Below the pieces are notes generated by a model. The model was given only the letters and a program-made list of their open reading frames with translations, was not told where the DNA came from and made no database searches. From the NCBI RefSeq assembly GCF_026126405.1, contig NZ_JAFMTQ010000015.1, forward strand, positions 24,364-88,363: a DNA stretch of 64,000 bases. Reading direction: 5' to 3'. Made by a program: the position numbers and the translations under genes. Below are positions 32,457 through 41,485 of the stretch, in pieces. The DNA comes from Aureitalea sp. L0-47. Lineage in GTDB: Bacteria > Bacteroidota > Bacteroidia > Flavobacteriales > Flavobacteriaceae. How positions within the stretch are numbered: the first letter of the stretch is position 1; each line of letters begins with the position of its first letter.

Positions 32457-33887
32457 ATGGATGTTTCCGGTTTTTACAGCCTGCTAAAGAACGATTTCAA
32501 GTTTACCGCTACTCCCAAGCAGGATATCACTTTGCAGCTACTCTCACGCTATGCGCTTAGTGATGATAAAAACGAAGTTTTTTTGCTGAAAGGATATGCC
32601 GGAACGGGAAAGACGACCATCGTAGGAACGCTTGTAAAGAATTTATGGAAGGCGAAGATGTCGTCGGTACTATTAGCCCCTACAGGAAGAGCTGCTAAGG
32701 TGATCAGTAATTATTCAGGGAAGGAAGCCTTTACTATTCATAAAAAGATCTACTATCCGAAGAGCAACAAATCCGGAGGGATCTCCTTTACACTGCAACC
32801 CAATAAACACCGCAACGTCATTTTTATAGTAGACGAAGCTTCGATGATCCCGGACATCAATCAGGATTCTAAACTGTTTGAAAACGGATCGCTGTTGGAC
32901 GACCTCATGCAATATGTCTATTCCGGGCACAATTGCAAACTTTTGCTTATTGGGGACACAGCACAGTTACCACCCGTAAAACTGGATGTGAGCCCTGCCC
33001 TTGACAAGCGAACGCTGGAAAATCACTACAACAAAAAAGTTACTGAGATCGAACTAGATGAAGTGGTACGACAGCAGGAGGGAAGTGGTATACTCGTGAA
33101 CGCCACAAGGATCAGGAATATGATAGAGGAGGAAATATTCGATGAACTCAGACTATCCATTGCAAATTTCCCGGAGATCATCCGCCCTGAGGATGGCCAG
33201 GAAATCATGGATGCCATAAACGATTCGTACAGCGAATTAGGCAACCAGGAAACAGTGATCATTGTGCGTTCGAACAAAAGAGCAAACCTGTACAACCAAA
33301 GTATACGGAATAGAATCCTTTTTCAGGAAGAGGAACTATCGGCAGGAGACCACCTGATGGTGGTGAAGAACAATTATTTTTGGTTGAAGCCACATACGAA
33401 AGCAGGCTTTATTGCCAATGGTGATATCGTCCAGGTACTTGAGATCTTCGGATTTAAGGATCTATATGGGTTTCGATTTGCTGAAGTACAGGTTCAGATG
33501 GTGGATTATCCGAAGATGCCTCCATTTGAAACAGTACTCCTTCTGGACACACTTACTTCGGAATCGCCTTCGCTTACTTACGAAGAATCGAACAGATTAT
33601 ACCAGGAGGTGGTAAAAGATTACGCCGACTTAAAATCCAACTACAAACGCTTCCTTTCAGTAAAAAACAACAAATACTTCAACGCTCTGCAGGTGAAATT
33701 CTCTTACGCAATTACCTGTCACAAATCCCAGGGAGGACAATGGCATACGGTGTTTGTGGAACAACCATATCTGCCCGAAGGAGTGAACAAGGACTACCTG
33801 AGATGGTTGTACACTGCCATGACCAGAGCGAGTGAACGATTGTACCTTATTGGTTTCAAACAGGAATTTTTTGAAGATTTAGTGTAA
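32457..33887 (+). CDS. RecD/Dda-like ATP-dependent DNA helicase
   Basis: This 476-residue SF1 helicase has motif I GYAGTGKTT near residue 46, motif Ia APTGRAAKV, motif II IVDEASM near 125, motif III GDTAQLPPV, and C-terminal motifs THKSQG-like CHKSQGGQW and VI YTAMTRASERLYLIG. There is no N-terminal RecD domain and no RecBC gene nearby, so it acts alone, probably in repair or replication restart. It is a single gene; a TATCTTTA sequence upstream may be a -7 box. Confidence 0.9.
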   Translation: MDVSGFYSLLKNDFKFTATPKQDITLQLLSRYALSDDKNEVFLLKGYAGTGKTTIVGTLVKNLWKAKMSSVLLAPTGRAAKVISNYSGKEAFTIHKKIYYPKSNKSGGISFTLQPNKHRNVIFIVDEASMIPDINQDSKLFENGSLLDDLMQYVYSGHNCKLLLIGDTAQLPPVKLDVSPALDKRTLENHYNKKVTEIELDEVVRQQEGSGILVNATRIRNMIEEEIFDELRLSIANFPEIIRPEDGQEIMDAINDSYSELGNQETVIIVRSNKRANLYNQSIRNRILFQEEELSAGDHLMVVKNNYFWLKPHTKAGFIANGDIVQVLEIFGFKDLYGFRFAEVQVQMVDYPKMPPFETVLLLDTLTSESPSLTYEESNRLYQEVVKDYADLKSNYKRFLSVKNNKYFNALQVKFSYAITCHKSQGGQWHTVFVEQPYLPEGVNKDYLRWLYTAMTRASERLYLIGFKQEFFEDLV

Positions 33888-33947
33888 ACCTTTTTACATT
33901 ATTTACATCTATTCGGTAGAAATGTACTGCGATAATGTAGAATTCTC

Positions 33948-33955
33948 TATTTTTG
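33948..33955 (+). promoter_or_regulatory. Promoter -7 box (TATTTTTG) before the KdsB-KdnB gene
   Basis: A perfect TAnnTTTG lies 24 bases before the TTG start at 33980. It overlaps a more upstream TTG at 33953, which therefore cannot be the start. Confidence 0.5.
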
Positions 33956-33979
33956 GGGCCAATTATAAAGATTTCTCAA

Positions 33980-35809
33980 TTGAAAGTAATAGCAATGATA
34001 CCCGCTCGATACGGGGCTTCCAGGTTTCCTGGAAAATTGATGCAGGATCTGGGAGGAAAACCCGTTATCGTTCGAACCTATGAAGCCGCTAAAGAAACTG
34101 GTCTTTTCGACGAAGTCTATGTGGTGACGGATAGCGAGATCATATACAATGAGATCGAATTGAACGGTGGAAATGCTATTATGAGCAAGAAGGAGCATGA
34201 TAGTGGGAGTGATCGGATCGCAGAGGCTGCCGAAAATATGGATGTCGACATTGTAGTAAACGTCCAGGGTGATGAGCCTTTTACCAGTAAGAAAGGACTG
34301 GAGAAGGTCCTGAATGTGTTTCAGGGTCCTGATGCTGATAAGATCGATCTGGCATCTTTAATGACCGAGATTCACGATTGGAAAGAGATCAGTGATCCGA
34401 ATTGTGTGAAAGTGATCGTCGATAAAGATAACTTTGCACTTTACTTTTCGAGATCTCCAATTCCATATCCCAGGGATAAGAACGCCGCGGTACAGTATTA
34501 TAAACACAAGGGTATCTACGCGTTCCGTAAACAGGCACTCATGGATTTCAATCGATTACCGATGCGATCACTTGAAGCTGCCGAGAAGATCGAATGCTTA
34601 CGATACCTTGAATATGGAAAAAACATTAAAATGGCTATAACCACTACCCAAGGAATTGAAATTGACACCCCGGAAGATCTGAAACGGGCAAATAAGTTTT
34701 TGAAGGAAGAGACTACCCAGGTAGTCAATAACAAATACCGAAACTTTCCAATGGTACCCAAGGTGGTCTTCGGACAAGGAAGCTTTGATCAATTATCTTC
34801 CATCCTTGCACCTCAGCGAAAAGATAAATCACCCTTTATATTCCTCGTAGATGATGTTTTTAAAGGAAACCACGAACTTGTGGATCGTATCAATCTTAGA
34901 TACAATGACAAATTATTTTTCATCTCCGCAGATGAAGAACCGAAAACAAGTCAGGTAGACGAGATCGTAAAGCAGATCAAAGACGAATTTATCTACAAAC
35001 CTTCTGGAATTATCGGAATCGGTGGGGGAACCATTCTCGACCTGGCGAAAGCCGTAGCCATTATGCTTAACAACAAGGGTAGTGCCTCCGATTACCAGGG
35101 TTGGGACCTTGTACCGAGCAAAGCCATTTACCACGTTGGTATTCCAACGATCTCAGGAACCGGTGCCGAAGTTTCTAGAACTACCGTACTAACCGGACCA
35201 GTGAAAAAACTTGGGATCAATAGCGATTTTACACCTTTCGACCAGGTTGTTCTTGATCCTGATCTAACAATAGGCGTTCCAAAGAACCAATGGTTTTATA
35301 CCGGTATGGATTGTTTTATCCACTGTGTAGAATCACTAAATGGAACATTCCTGAATGCCTTCAGTCAGAGTTACGGGGAAAAAGCCTACGATCTCTGTAA
35401 GGAAATTTTCATGAACGGTGATCTTTCCGAAGAAGAATCGAGGGGAAAACTAATGATGGCCTCCTGGCACGGTGGTATGAGTATCGCATATTCCCAGGTT
35501 GGAGTTTGTCACGCCATGAGTTACGGACTTTCTTATGTTCTAGGGACTAAGCACGGTATTGGTAACTGTATAGTTTTCGATCAGTTGGAAGAATTCTACC
35601 CTAAAGATGTGGTTCTATTCAAACAGATGGTCATAGATCACAATATTGATATTCCAACCGGACTCTGTGCAAATCTTTCAGATGAAGAAATGAATACCAT
35701 GATAGATATCGCCCTTAGCCTGGTTCCTTTATGGGAGAATGCCTTGGGAGACGAGTGGGAGTCGATTGCGACACGTGAGAAACTGAGATCCCTGTATTTG
35801 AAGATGTAG
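33980..35809 (+). CDS. kdsB: Fusion of CMP-KDO synthetase (KdsB) and KdnB-like iron alcohol dehydrogenase
   Basis: The 609-residue product has an N-terminal KdsB domain (about residues 1-245; [33 protein letters not shown]) that activates KDO for lipopolysaccharide. The C-terminal domain (about 255-609) is an iron-type alcohol dehydrogenase with [12 protein letters not shown] and metal ligands D and H in MDCFIHCVE and two histidines spaced 14 apart in CHAMSYG...TKHG. It resembles KdnB, which oxidises C8 of KDO before amination to 8-amino-KDO in Shewanella. No kdnA aminotransferase is in the window. The start is TTG 33980, giving [12 protein letters not shown]; the next ATG (33995) would remove the first strand. 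Confidence 0.8.
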   Translation: MKVIAMIPARYGASRFPGKLMQDLGGKPVIVRTYEAAKETGLFDEVYVVTDSEIIYNEIELNGGNAIMSKKEHDSGSDRIAEAAENMDVDIVVNVQGDEPFTSKKGLEKVLNVFQGPDADKIDLASLMTEIHDWKEISDPNCVKVIVDKDNFALYFSRSPIPYPRDKNAAVQYYKHKGIYAFRKQALMDFNRLPMRSLEAAEKIECLRYLEYGKNIKMAITTTQGIEIDTPEDLKRANKFLKEETTQVVNNKYRNFPMVPKVVFGQGSFDQLSSILAPQRKDKSPFIFLVDDVFKGNHELVDRINLRYNDKLFFISADEEPKTSQVDEIVKQIKDEFIYKPSGIIGIGGGTILDLAKAVAIMLNNKGSASDYQGWDLVPSKAIYHVGIPTISGTGAEVSRTTVLTGPVKKLGINSDFTPFDQVVLDPDLTIGVPKNQWFYTGMDCFIHCVESLNGTFLNAFSQSYGEKAYDLCKEIFMNGDLSEEESRGKLMMASWHGGMSIAYSQVGVCHAMSYGLSYVLGTKHGIGNCIVFDQLEEFYPKDVVLFKQMVIDHNIDIPTGLCANLSDEEMNTMIDIALSLVPLWENALGDEWESIATREKLRSLYLKM

Positions 35810-35824
35810 GATGAAACACACTTA

Positions 35825-36361
35825 TTGATACTTTCCCGATTTATATTTAACAAGCTACTTGGCTGGAAGATCGATGGTGCCTTCGATCAGCAGATTAAGA
35901 AATCCGTGGTAATAGTGGTTCCTCATACCAGCTGGCATGATTTCTACGTAGGCGCATTCGCGAGGAAACTTCTCAAAACCGAAATAAACTTCATCGCTAA
36001 GAAAGAATTGTTCAAATGGCCGTTTGGCGCCTATTTCAAATGGATGGGTGGCGCACCACTGGATCGAACAGAAGGCCAGAATAAGGTAGAGAGTATCGCG
36101 GCTATCTTTTCAAAAAAAGATGAATTCAGGCTAGCACTCGCACCGGAAGGCACACGAAAGAAAGTGGAGCGCTGGAAAACCGGGTTCTATTATATAGCTA
36201 TGGCAGCCAAAGTGCCAATTATAACCGTATCATTCGACTATAGTAAAAAAGTGGTGAGCATAGGTGAACCATTTTACCCAACCGGTGATATCGAGGCAGA
36301 TTTAGTGAAGCTTCATAAATTCTATGCTGGAGTAGTAGGAAAGGTTCCGGAATATACATGA
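35825..36361 (+). CDS. 1-acyl-glycerol-3-phosphate acyltransferase-like (PlsC family)
   Basis: This 178-residue acyltransferase has the catalytic HX4D motif in PHTSWHDF (about residues 34-41) and the acceptor-binding motif APEGTRKK (about 106-113). It is shorter than classic PlsC and has one possible N-terminal membrane-contacting helix. No ATG lies before the HX4D motif; TTG 35825 fits the usual N terminus (LSRFIFNKLLGWKI). An ATG at 35811 opens a different frame that stops after five codons. It lies 15 bases after the KDO gene and may modify a lipid or lipid A. Confidence 0.82.
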   Translation: MILSRFIFNKLLGWKIDGAFDQQIKKSVVIVVPHTSWHDFYVGAFARKLLKTEINFIAKKELFKWPFGAYFKWMGGAPLDRTEGQNKVESIAAIFSKKDEFRLALAPEGTRKKVERWKTGFYYIAMAAKVPIITVSFDYSKKVVSIGEPFYPTGDIEADLVKLHKFYAGVVGKVPEYT

Positions 36362-36376
36362 TCGAACTTTCTCTGC

Positions 36377-36411
36377 AACCAAGAACTAAGAACCAAGAAT
36401 CAAGAGCCTAG
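36377..36411. repeat. 7-bp tandem repeat, about five degenerate copies
   Basis: AACCAAG, AACTAAG, AACCAAG, AATCAAG, AGCCTAG run in tandem in the 95-base gap between the acyltransferase and the yebC gene. Confidence 0.55.
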
Positions 36412-36436
36412 ATGAAAGTCATTAACTACATTATTC

Positions 36437-36457
36437 TAATATCTAATATCTAGAATC
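36437..36457. repeat. 7-bp tandem repeat, three copies
   Basis: TAATATC, TAATATC, TAGAATC reach the stop codon of the convergent yebC gene. It is a second, different short-period array in the same gap. Confidence 0.5.
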
Positions 36458-37185
36458 TAGTTTTCTTCGGAAGAACTCTCATCCATGGTGTGATATACAT
36501 TCTGTACATCATCATCCTCTTCGATCTTTTCTAGCAGTTTTTCAACATCTGCTGCTTCTTCTAAGGATAGTTTTTTGGTAACCTGCGGAATTCGCTCGAA
36601 ACCGGAAGATAAGATCTCTATAGAACGCTCTTCGAGGTAAGACTGTATCGCCCCGTAACTTTCGAAAGGTGCATAGATCAATACGCCGTCTTCATCCTCG
36701 AAGATCTCTTCAACTCCAAAGTCGATGAGTTCCAGTTCAAGTTCCTCCATATCGATTCCTTTCGCATCTATTCTGAAATTACAAACATGATCGAACATAA
36801 AAACCACTGAGCCCGAAGTACCCAGGCTTCCGTCGCATTTGTTGAAGTAGGAACGAACATTAGCCACTGTTCTTGTATTGTTGTCGGTTGCGGTTTCAAT
36901 TAGAATAGCAATTCCATGAGGAGCGTAACCTTCAAAAACCACTTCTTTAAAATCACCCTGACTCTTATCGGATGCTCTTTTTATTGCCCTTTCAATGTTG
37001 TCCTTAGGCATGTTAACTGCCTTCGCATTTTGAATAACGGCGCGTAGTCGGGCGTTAGAATCAGGATCAGCCCCGCCATCTTTAACGGCGATTACAATGT
37101 CTTTGCCTATGCGAGTAAAAGCTTTGGACATAGCTGCCCAGCGCTTCATCTTACGTGCTTTCCTGAATTCAAACGCTCTTCCCAT
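36457..37185 (-). CDS. yebC: YebC/PmpR-family regulator
   Basis: This 242-residue protein of the YebC/TACO1 family starts at ATG 37185 (MGRAFEFRKARKMKRWAAMSKAFTR). Family signatures are GGADPDSNARLR, NMPKDNIERAIKRAS and FEGYAPHGIA. Members act as transcription regulators or, as shown for YebC2 and TACO1, relieve ribosome stalling on proline-rich stretches. The very acidic C terminus (IEEDDDVQNVYH) is usual. It lies 44 bases from the next upstream gene on the same strand. Confidence 0.93.
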   Translation of the reverse strand: MGRAFEFRKARKMKRWAAMSKAFTRIGKDIVIAVKDGGADPDSNARLRAVIQNAKAVNMPKDNIERAIKRASDKSQGDFKEVVFEGYAPHGIAILIETATDNNTRTVANVRSYFNKCDGSLGTSGSVVFMFDHVCNFRIDAKGIDMEELELELIDFGVEEIFEDEDGVLIYAPFESYGAIQSYLEERSIEILSSGFERIPQVTKKLSLEEAADVEKLLEKIEEDDDVQNVYHTMDESSSEEN

Positions 37186-37229
37186 AAATTTTTCGGTTTT
37201 TAATGATAGCGACAAATTTATAAAATCTC

Positions 37230-38264
37230 CTAGTCCTTTGGAATGTGTTTGGACAAAAACCGTTCGTAGGCAGATTTCAATCCTCCAACAACCTCCTGTC
37301 TTTTCTTATTTAACTGGGTATTTGTCCTGTTGTATTCGTCCACGGCTTTGTTTATCAGAGGAACTTTTTCGTTGTACGCATCGATCTGTGCCTTTGTTTG
37401 TTTCTTCTTTGGAGTATTCTCTAACTGGTTTCTTATGGTCTCAAATTCTTCGTTCAGAATAAGAAAGTCAATCAACTTTGGCACCTGCTTCTCAGCCTCG
37501 TCCACGTAGAATTCAAACGCCTTCTTCGTCGAATTTACCAGCATTTGGTCTTTGTTATACACTGATACCGTATCAAGAATGGCTAAACCTTCGGTAGCAC
37601 TATCCAAAAGGGCACTGGAGCTCTGCTCGATGGCGCCAATATCATTTTTCTCAATCGCATCGTACAGATACACCTCGTTCATATTCACTTTGAAGAAGAT
37701 GAGATATAGCTCATTGTAATGATCAAAAACATCGCTTGAGATCTGCATTTTCTTACTGAGATCGGATTCACTTTCAATGATATTGATGTCGTGTTTCCTG
37801 GCATAGGCGTAGTAGTGCATCTCGTATTCCTGTTGTGCTTTGGTCATCTTTTCATCCGCCAGTTCCCGAGCAAGCATATAAGCTTCCATGAGGTCGTAGG
37901 ATTGTTCCGCCACTTCTTTCATATCGATGATCTTGGCATAATCCTGCTGTAAAAGGTTCTTGTTCAACTCGAGGTTTTTCAACACATTTTGCTTGAATTC
38001 ATCTCCTTCGTAGGCCTCGGCCTTCTCTATCTTCATTTGTGCTCTTTCAATCGACTTGATCAGGGTATTTCGCTTGTTGTCTACGGCTCGATCACTTCTA
38101 CTATGGGCAATCGCCTTAGTGTATTTCCAGGTATTTCGTGTAATGATCTCCTGTTCATCCGATACAAACTCCAGGTATTTCAAAGGATTACTGAATTTCT
38201 GAGCGTTGGCAGTTAAAGACGTGAATAAAAGTAAGAATAGTAGTAATCGAAATCGTGATTTCAT
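37230..38264 (-). CDS. Exported coiled-coil protein, possibly LIC11966 family
   Basis: The 344-residue protein has a signal peptide (ending LTANAQ) and is almost entirely alpha-helical with long charged heptad stretches (e.g. IERAQMKIEKAEAYEGDEFKQ). The pattern resembles the LIC11966 family of surface proteins, but I am not certain. It lies three bases after an S41 protease gene and is probably co-expressed with it. Location is probably the periplasm. Function is unknown. Confidence 0.65.
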   Translation of the reverse strand: MKSRFRLLLFLLLFTSLTANAQKFSNPLKYLEFVSDEQEIITRNTWKYTKAIAHSRSDRAVDNKRNTLIKSIERAQMKIEKAEAYEGDEFKQNVLKNLELNKNLLQQDYAKIIDMKEVAEQSYDLMEAYMLARELADEKMTKAQQEYEMHYYAYARKHDINIIESESDLSKKMQISSDVFDHYNELYLIFFKVNMNEVYLYDAIEKNDIGAIEQSSSALLDSATEGLAILDTVSVYNKDQMLVNSTKKAFEFYVDEAEKQVPKLIDFLILNEEFETIRNQLENTPKKKQTKAQIDAYNEKVPLINKAVDEYNRTNTQLNKKRQEVVGGLKSAYERFLSKHIPKD

Positions 38265-38267
38265 AAA

Positions 38268-40319
38268 CTAGTTCATTTTTCGAATGTCTGAAATGATATG
38301 ATAGGCTTCTTCAATAAAAATATCATTTCCTATATCATCCATCGAAAAAGTATTTAATTGTTGACGGTCTTCGTCATTCTTGAGTATTTCTTCGGTAGAC
38401 ATTGTATTCTTAACGGTTAATATACCTTTTCGATCATCGAAATAATCCATGAAATCCTTCCACAAATCATTATAGCCGTTGATATCGTAAAATACATTCT
38501 TAAGCGTAAGGGAATAAGAAGTATCCCTTTTAATATACCCTTTTAGTAACTTTTCGTTAAGGGTCTTGATCTTTCTGAATCCCTCATCCTGTTTCATTCG
38601 GAATTCACTCTTTTCTCTCAATTCTTTAATAGCTATCTTTTTACCCGGCTTGTGTTTTACAGAGATGGCGATGCTGTCGTTTGGCAATGCAAAATCCAAA
38701 TATTCTTCATTGATTTCAAGCCCATTGTACATGCTTGGGAATTCTATGTCGGGAATCACACCCTTGGATTGATTGCTCTTTCCGGTTACCCTGTAAAATA
38801 AATCTGTTGTCAATTTACAGAATCCGAGTTCCGTTCTGATTTCATCTAGCGCTACTATGGTTTGCATACTTGATTTTCCATAGGTTGGTGTTCCAACAAT
38901 TATGGCTCGGTTGTAATCCTGCATCAAACTTGAAAAGAACTCTGAAGCCGAAGCGCTATAGCTGTTCACAATAATCACAACCGGTTTGTTGAATACGGTG
39001 CCACGATTCGCATCACGTACTGTAAAGGTCTCTCCGTTTCGGTATTTCAAAATGGAAACAGGACCGCGATCGATAAACATACCACATAGATCTGTTGCTT
39101 CCTTCATACTGCCGCCGCCATTGAATCGAAGATCGATAATAAGACCTTCTATCTTTTCTTTTTTCAGCTTGTAGATCTCCTTTGCCACATCGTTGGCAAC
39201 GCCCATACCATGAGGCGATTCAAAATTTGTGTAAAAACTGGATAAGCTGATATATCCCACCGAAAACTCCTTGCTCATCACATAACCACGAGTGAGATTT
39301 TCAACAGGCTTATCGGCTTTTTTAGAAAGCGTAACCGACTTGATACTACCGTCCTTCTTCTTCACCCTGAAGGCTACTTTGTGGTGATTGGTGTCCGAGA
39401 GAAATGCAACGATCTCCTCATTAGAAATACAATTTGTATCCACTAGAGCCGTACCGGATGTTAAGGAACGGATCACGTCTCCCTCTTCCAGGCTGCCTTC
39501 AAACTGGGCGGCACCTCCAGGCGTGATGTAGGCGATAACGATCTCGCCATCTTCATTTTTATCTGTGTAAAGTCCGAAAGACATGGTTGTGGTCGAAACC
39601 GAGTCTTCAAACATCGACTTGTCCGCGTTATTGAAAAAGGTCGAATTTGGATCGTGATAGTTTGTAAAAGCGTTCAGGAAAGTTTCGGTGACAAAGCGTT
39701 CCAGACCTCTTTCCGTATTGTGAATTTCATCCAGCTGACATTGTAACTTTTCAAAAATAATTGGTCGGGCCTCTTTTTCAAGCTGCTCAAAGTTTGCTTC
39801 CAGCTCGGAAAGATCATCGCCGTCTTCGCTTAGTTTTGATAAGATCTCAAAGCGAATACGCTTGGACCAGTATCGATCCCTGGCAGCTTCGTCATCAAAA
39901 TAACCCGATTCCTTGCTACGATAGTACTTAAGCGTATCCTTCCCCTTATAATTGAATTCGGCATTCCTGTAGGAATCTATCAACTGTTTGGTCTCTCCCA
40001 GGCGATTCCGAAGTGTTTTAATGTATTTGTCTATGAATTCACAATTGTTGTTGCGAATGTAATCATCCAGTAGGAGGGAGTCCTTCCTAAAGACAGCAAG
40101 ATCCTTATCTGTAAATAACACCTTCTCTTCGTCCAGGCGTTTGATAAAAAGTTTATATACCCCACCGCTTAACGTATCGTTTAGAGCTTTAGGACTATAA
40201 TGGTAGTTATTAATTAATAAATTAAGTGATTCCAATTGCTCACATAAAAGCCGATTGGATTGTCCAATCGAAGACAGGAAACAAAACAACAGGAATATGA
40301 GGCAGATTTTCTTGATCAT
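38268..40319 (-). CDS. Carboxy-terminal processing protease (S41, Tsp/Prc-like)
   Basis: This 683-residue periplasmic protease has a signal peptide (about residues 1-20), a Tsp-type N-terminal helical domain, a PDZ domain (ITPGGAAQFEGSLEEGDVI) and the S41 catalytic core with serine in NSYSASASEFF and lysine in TYGKSSMQ. The C-terminal extension is as in E. coli Prc. The start is ATG 40319; an upstream TTG two codons earlier is not needed. It cleaves C termini of envelope proteins. It precedes the coiled-coil gene in the same operon. Confidence 0.9.
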   Translation of the reverse strand: MIKKICLIFLLFCFLSSIGQSNRLLCEQLESLNLLINNYHYSPKALNDTLSGGVYKLFIKRLDEEKVLFTDKDLAVFRKDSLLLDDYIRNNNCEFIDKYIKTLRNRLGETKQLIDSYRNAEFNYKGKDTLKYYRSKESGYFDDEAARDRYWSKRIRFEILSKLSEDGDDLSELEANFEQLEKEARPIIFEKLQCQLDEIHNTERGLERFVTETFLNAFTNYHDPNSTFFNNADKSMFEDSVSTTTMSFGLYTDKNEDGEIVIAYITPGGAAQFEGSLEEGDVIRSLTSGTALVDTNCISNEEIVAFLSDTNHHKVAFRVKKKDGSIKSVTLSKKADKPVENLTRGYVMSKEFSVGYISLSSFYTNFESPHGMGVANDVAKEIYKLKKEKIEGLIIDLRFNGGGSMKEATDLCGMFIDRGPVSILKYRNGETFTVRDANRGTVFNKPVVIIVNSYSASASEFFSSLMQDYNRAIIVGTPTYGKSSMQTIVALDEIRTELGFCKLTTDLFYRVTGKSNQSKGVIPDIEFPSMYNGLEINEEYLDFALPNDSIAISVKHKPGKKIAIKELREKSEFRMKQDEGFRKIKTLNEKLLKGYIKRDTSYSLTLKNVFYDINGYNDLWKDFMDYFDDRKGILTVKNTMSTEEILKNDEDRQQLNTFSMDDIGNDIFIEEAYHIISDIRKMN

Positions 40320-40352
40320 CGGCAACTTTGAAACGATAAAAAATACAACTTT

Positions 40353-40634
40353 TTAGCTAAGTAAGCCGTCTATCCTGGATGCCAGTTCAAAGTCCTTTTC
40401 AGTAACACCACCGGCGTCATGAGTGGACAATGAAATATGTAGTTTGTTATAGACATTGCTCCAATCCGGATGATGATCAAGGTCCTCGGCTTCAAAGGCG
40501 ATACGAGTCATGGACGTAAAGGCTTCTTTAAAATTTTCAAATTCGAAAGCCGTGTGGATAGCATTATCTGAGTATTCCCATCCCTCAAATTGTTCTAAAC
40601 GTTTCTGAATCTCTGTTTCTAAAAGTGCTTTCAT
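40353..40634 (-). CDS. phhB: Pterin-4a-carbinolamine dehydratase
   Basis: This 93-residue enzyme dehydrates 4a-hydroxytetrahydrobiopterin. The family motif is DLDHHPDWSNVYNKLHISLSTHDAGGVTEKD, with paired active-site histidines at about residues 57-58 and another at about 75. Length is usual. Its ATG overlaps the stop of the epimerase-like gene by four bases (ATGA), so it is third in a gcvT operon. No phenylalanine hydroxylase is in the window; it may serve molybdopterin or folate chemistry. Confidence 0.93.
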   Translation of the reverse strand: MKALLETEIQKRLEQFEGWEYSDNAIHTAFEFENFKEAFTSMTRIAFEAEDLDHHPDWSNVYNKLHISLSTHDAGGVTEKDFELASRIDGLLS

Positions 40635-41485
40635 GGCAAGTCTTTTAATGATATGATTTCATCATGTAAGGTACTGCTTTCTACGATATCTCCAATGGTT
40701 ATATCATAGCCTTCGGGCAATTTATTTTCCTTTGGAAGTATGGCCTGGTATTCATCTTCGTTCGAACTGAACACACTCTTAAAAATTGGCATTGAATCCC
40801 CCAATTTGGAAGCGATCTCTCTGAAGAGTTCCTCATGGTGAACCATGTCCGAACTTGCCAGATGGTAAATATTGATAAGGTCCTGGTTGATGATGTAATG
40901 CACCTGTTGAGCGATCTTCTCGCTGGTCGTTGAACTTACAATTCGGTTTGGGTAGACTTCGAAGGCCGCCTGGTGCTTTATCGCCTGTCTAAGCTGAGTG
41001 ATGATGGGCGAATTAATTCCCAGCACCATGGGTAATCGCAATATTGCCGACTGATAAGGTAATGATTCCAGTAACAGTTTTTCTATGGCCAATTTTTCCT
41101 TACCATGAAGCGTTTCTGAAAGCGGTTTGTCGAATTCATAGGAAGGGAAACGCATTTGCGCACTGAAAACTTCAGAAGAAGATAAATATAAGATCCTCGT
41201 TTCAGGCAACAATTCACAGTAGCGGATCAGGTCGCGATGAACTGCGATACTTGGTTCCAATTCAGAAGAAAATGCAGAAATAATATATCGCGGCTGTAGC
41301 TTTTCGAGTAGGGGAAGAATCCTATCCGATTCCGCATCAAATCGCTCAAATACCTGGTTGTTCTTGTACAGACCGTCCTGGGAACAATAGGTTCCGTAAA
41401 CATCGAAGTAGGAATCCAGTTCCCTGTAGAGAGCGTTCCCTATAAAGCCACTGGCGCCTAATATGAGTATTCTGTTATGGATCAA
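40631..41485 (-). CDS. NAD-dependent epimerase/dehydratase-like SDR
   Basis: This 284-residue extended short-chain dehydrogenase family member has the nucleotide motif [10 protein letters not shown] near residue 7. A serine-rich motif YLSSSEVF replaces the usual S-x-x-x-Y-x-x-x-K layout, and no clear YxxxK follows, so catalytic activity is uncertain. The start is TTG 41485, sharing a TTGA overlap with the gcvT stop; no ATG is available. It lies between gcvT and the pterin dehydratase in an overlapping operon. Confidence 0.72.
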   Translation of the reverse strand: MIHNRILILGASGFIGNALYRELDSYFDVYGTYCSQDGLYKNNQVFERFDAESDRILPLLEKLQPRYIISAFSSELEPSIAVHRDLIRYCELLPETRILYLSSSEVFSAQMRFPSYEFDKPLSETLHGKEKLAIEKLLLESLPYQSAILRLPMVLGINSPIITQLRQAIKHQAAFEVYPNRIVSSTTSEKIAQQVHYIINQDLINIYHLASSDMVHHEELFREIASKLGDSMPIFKSVFSSNEDEYQAILPKENKLPEGYDITIGDIVESSTLHDEIISLKDLP

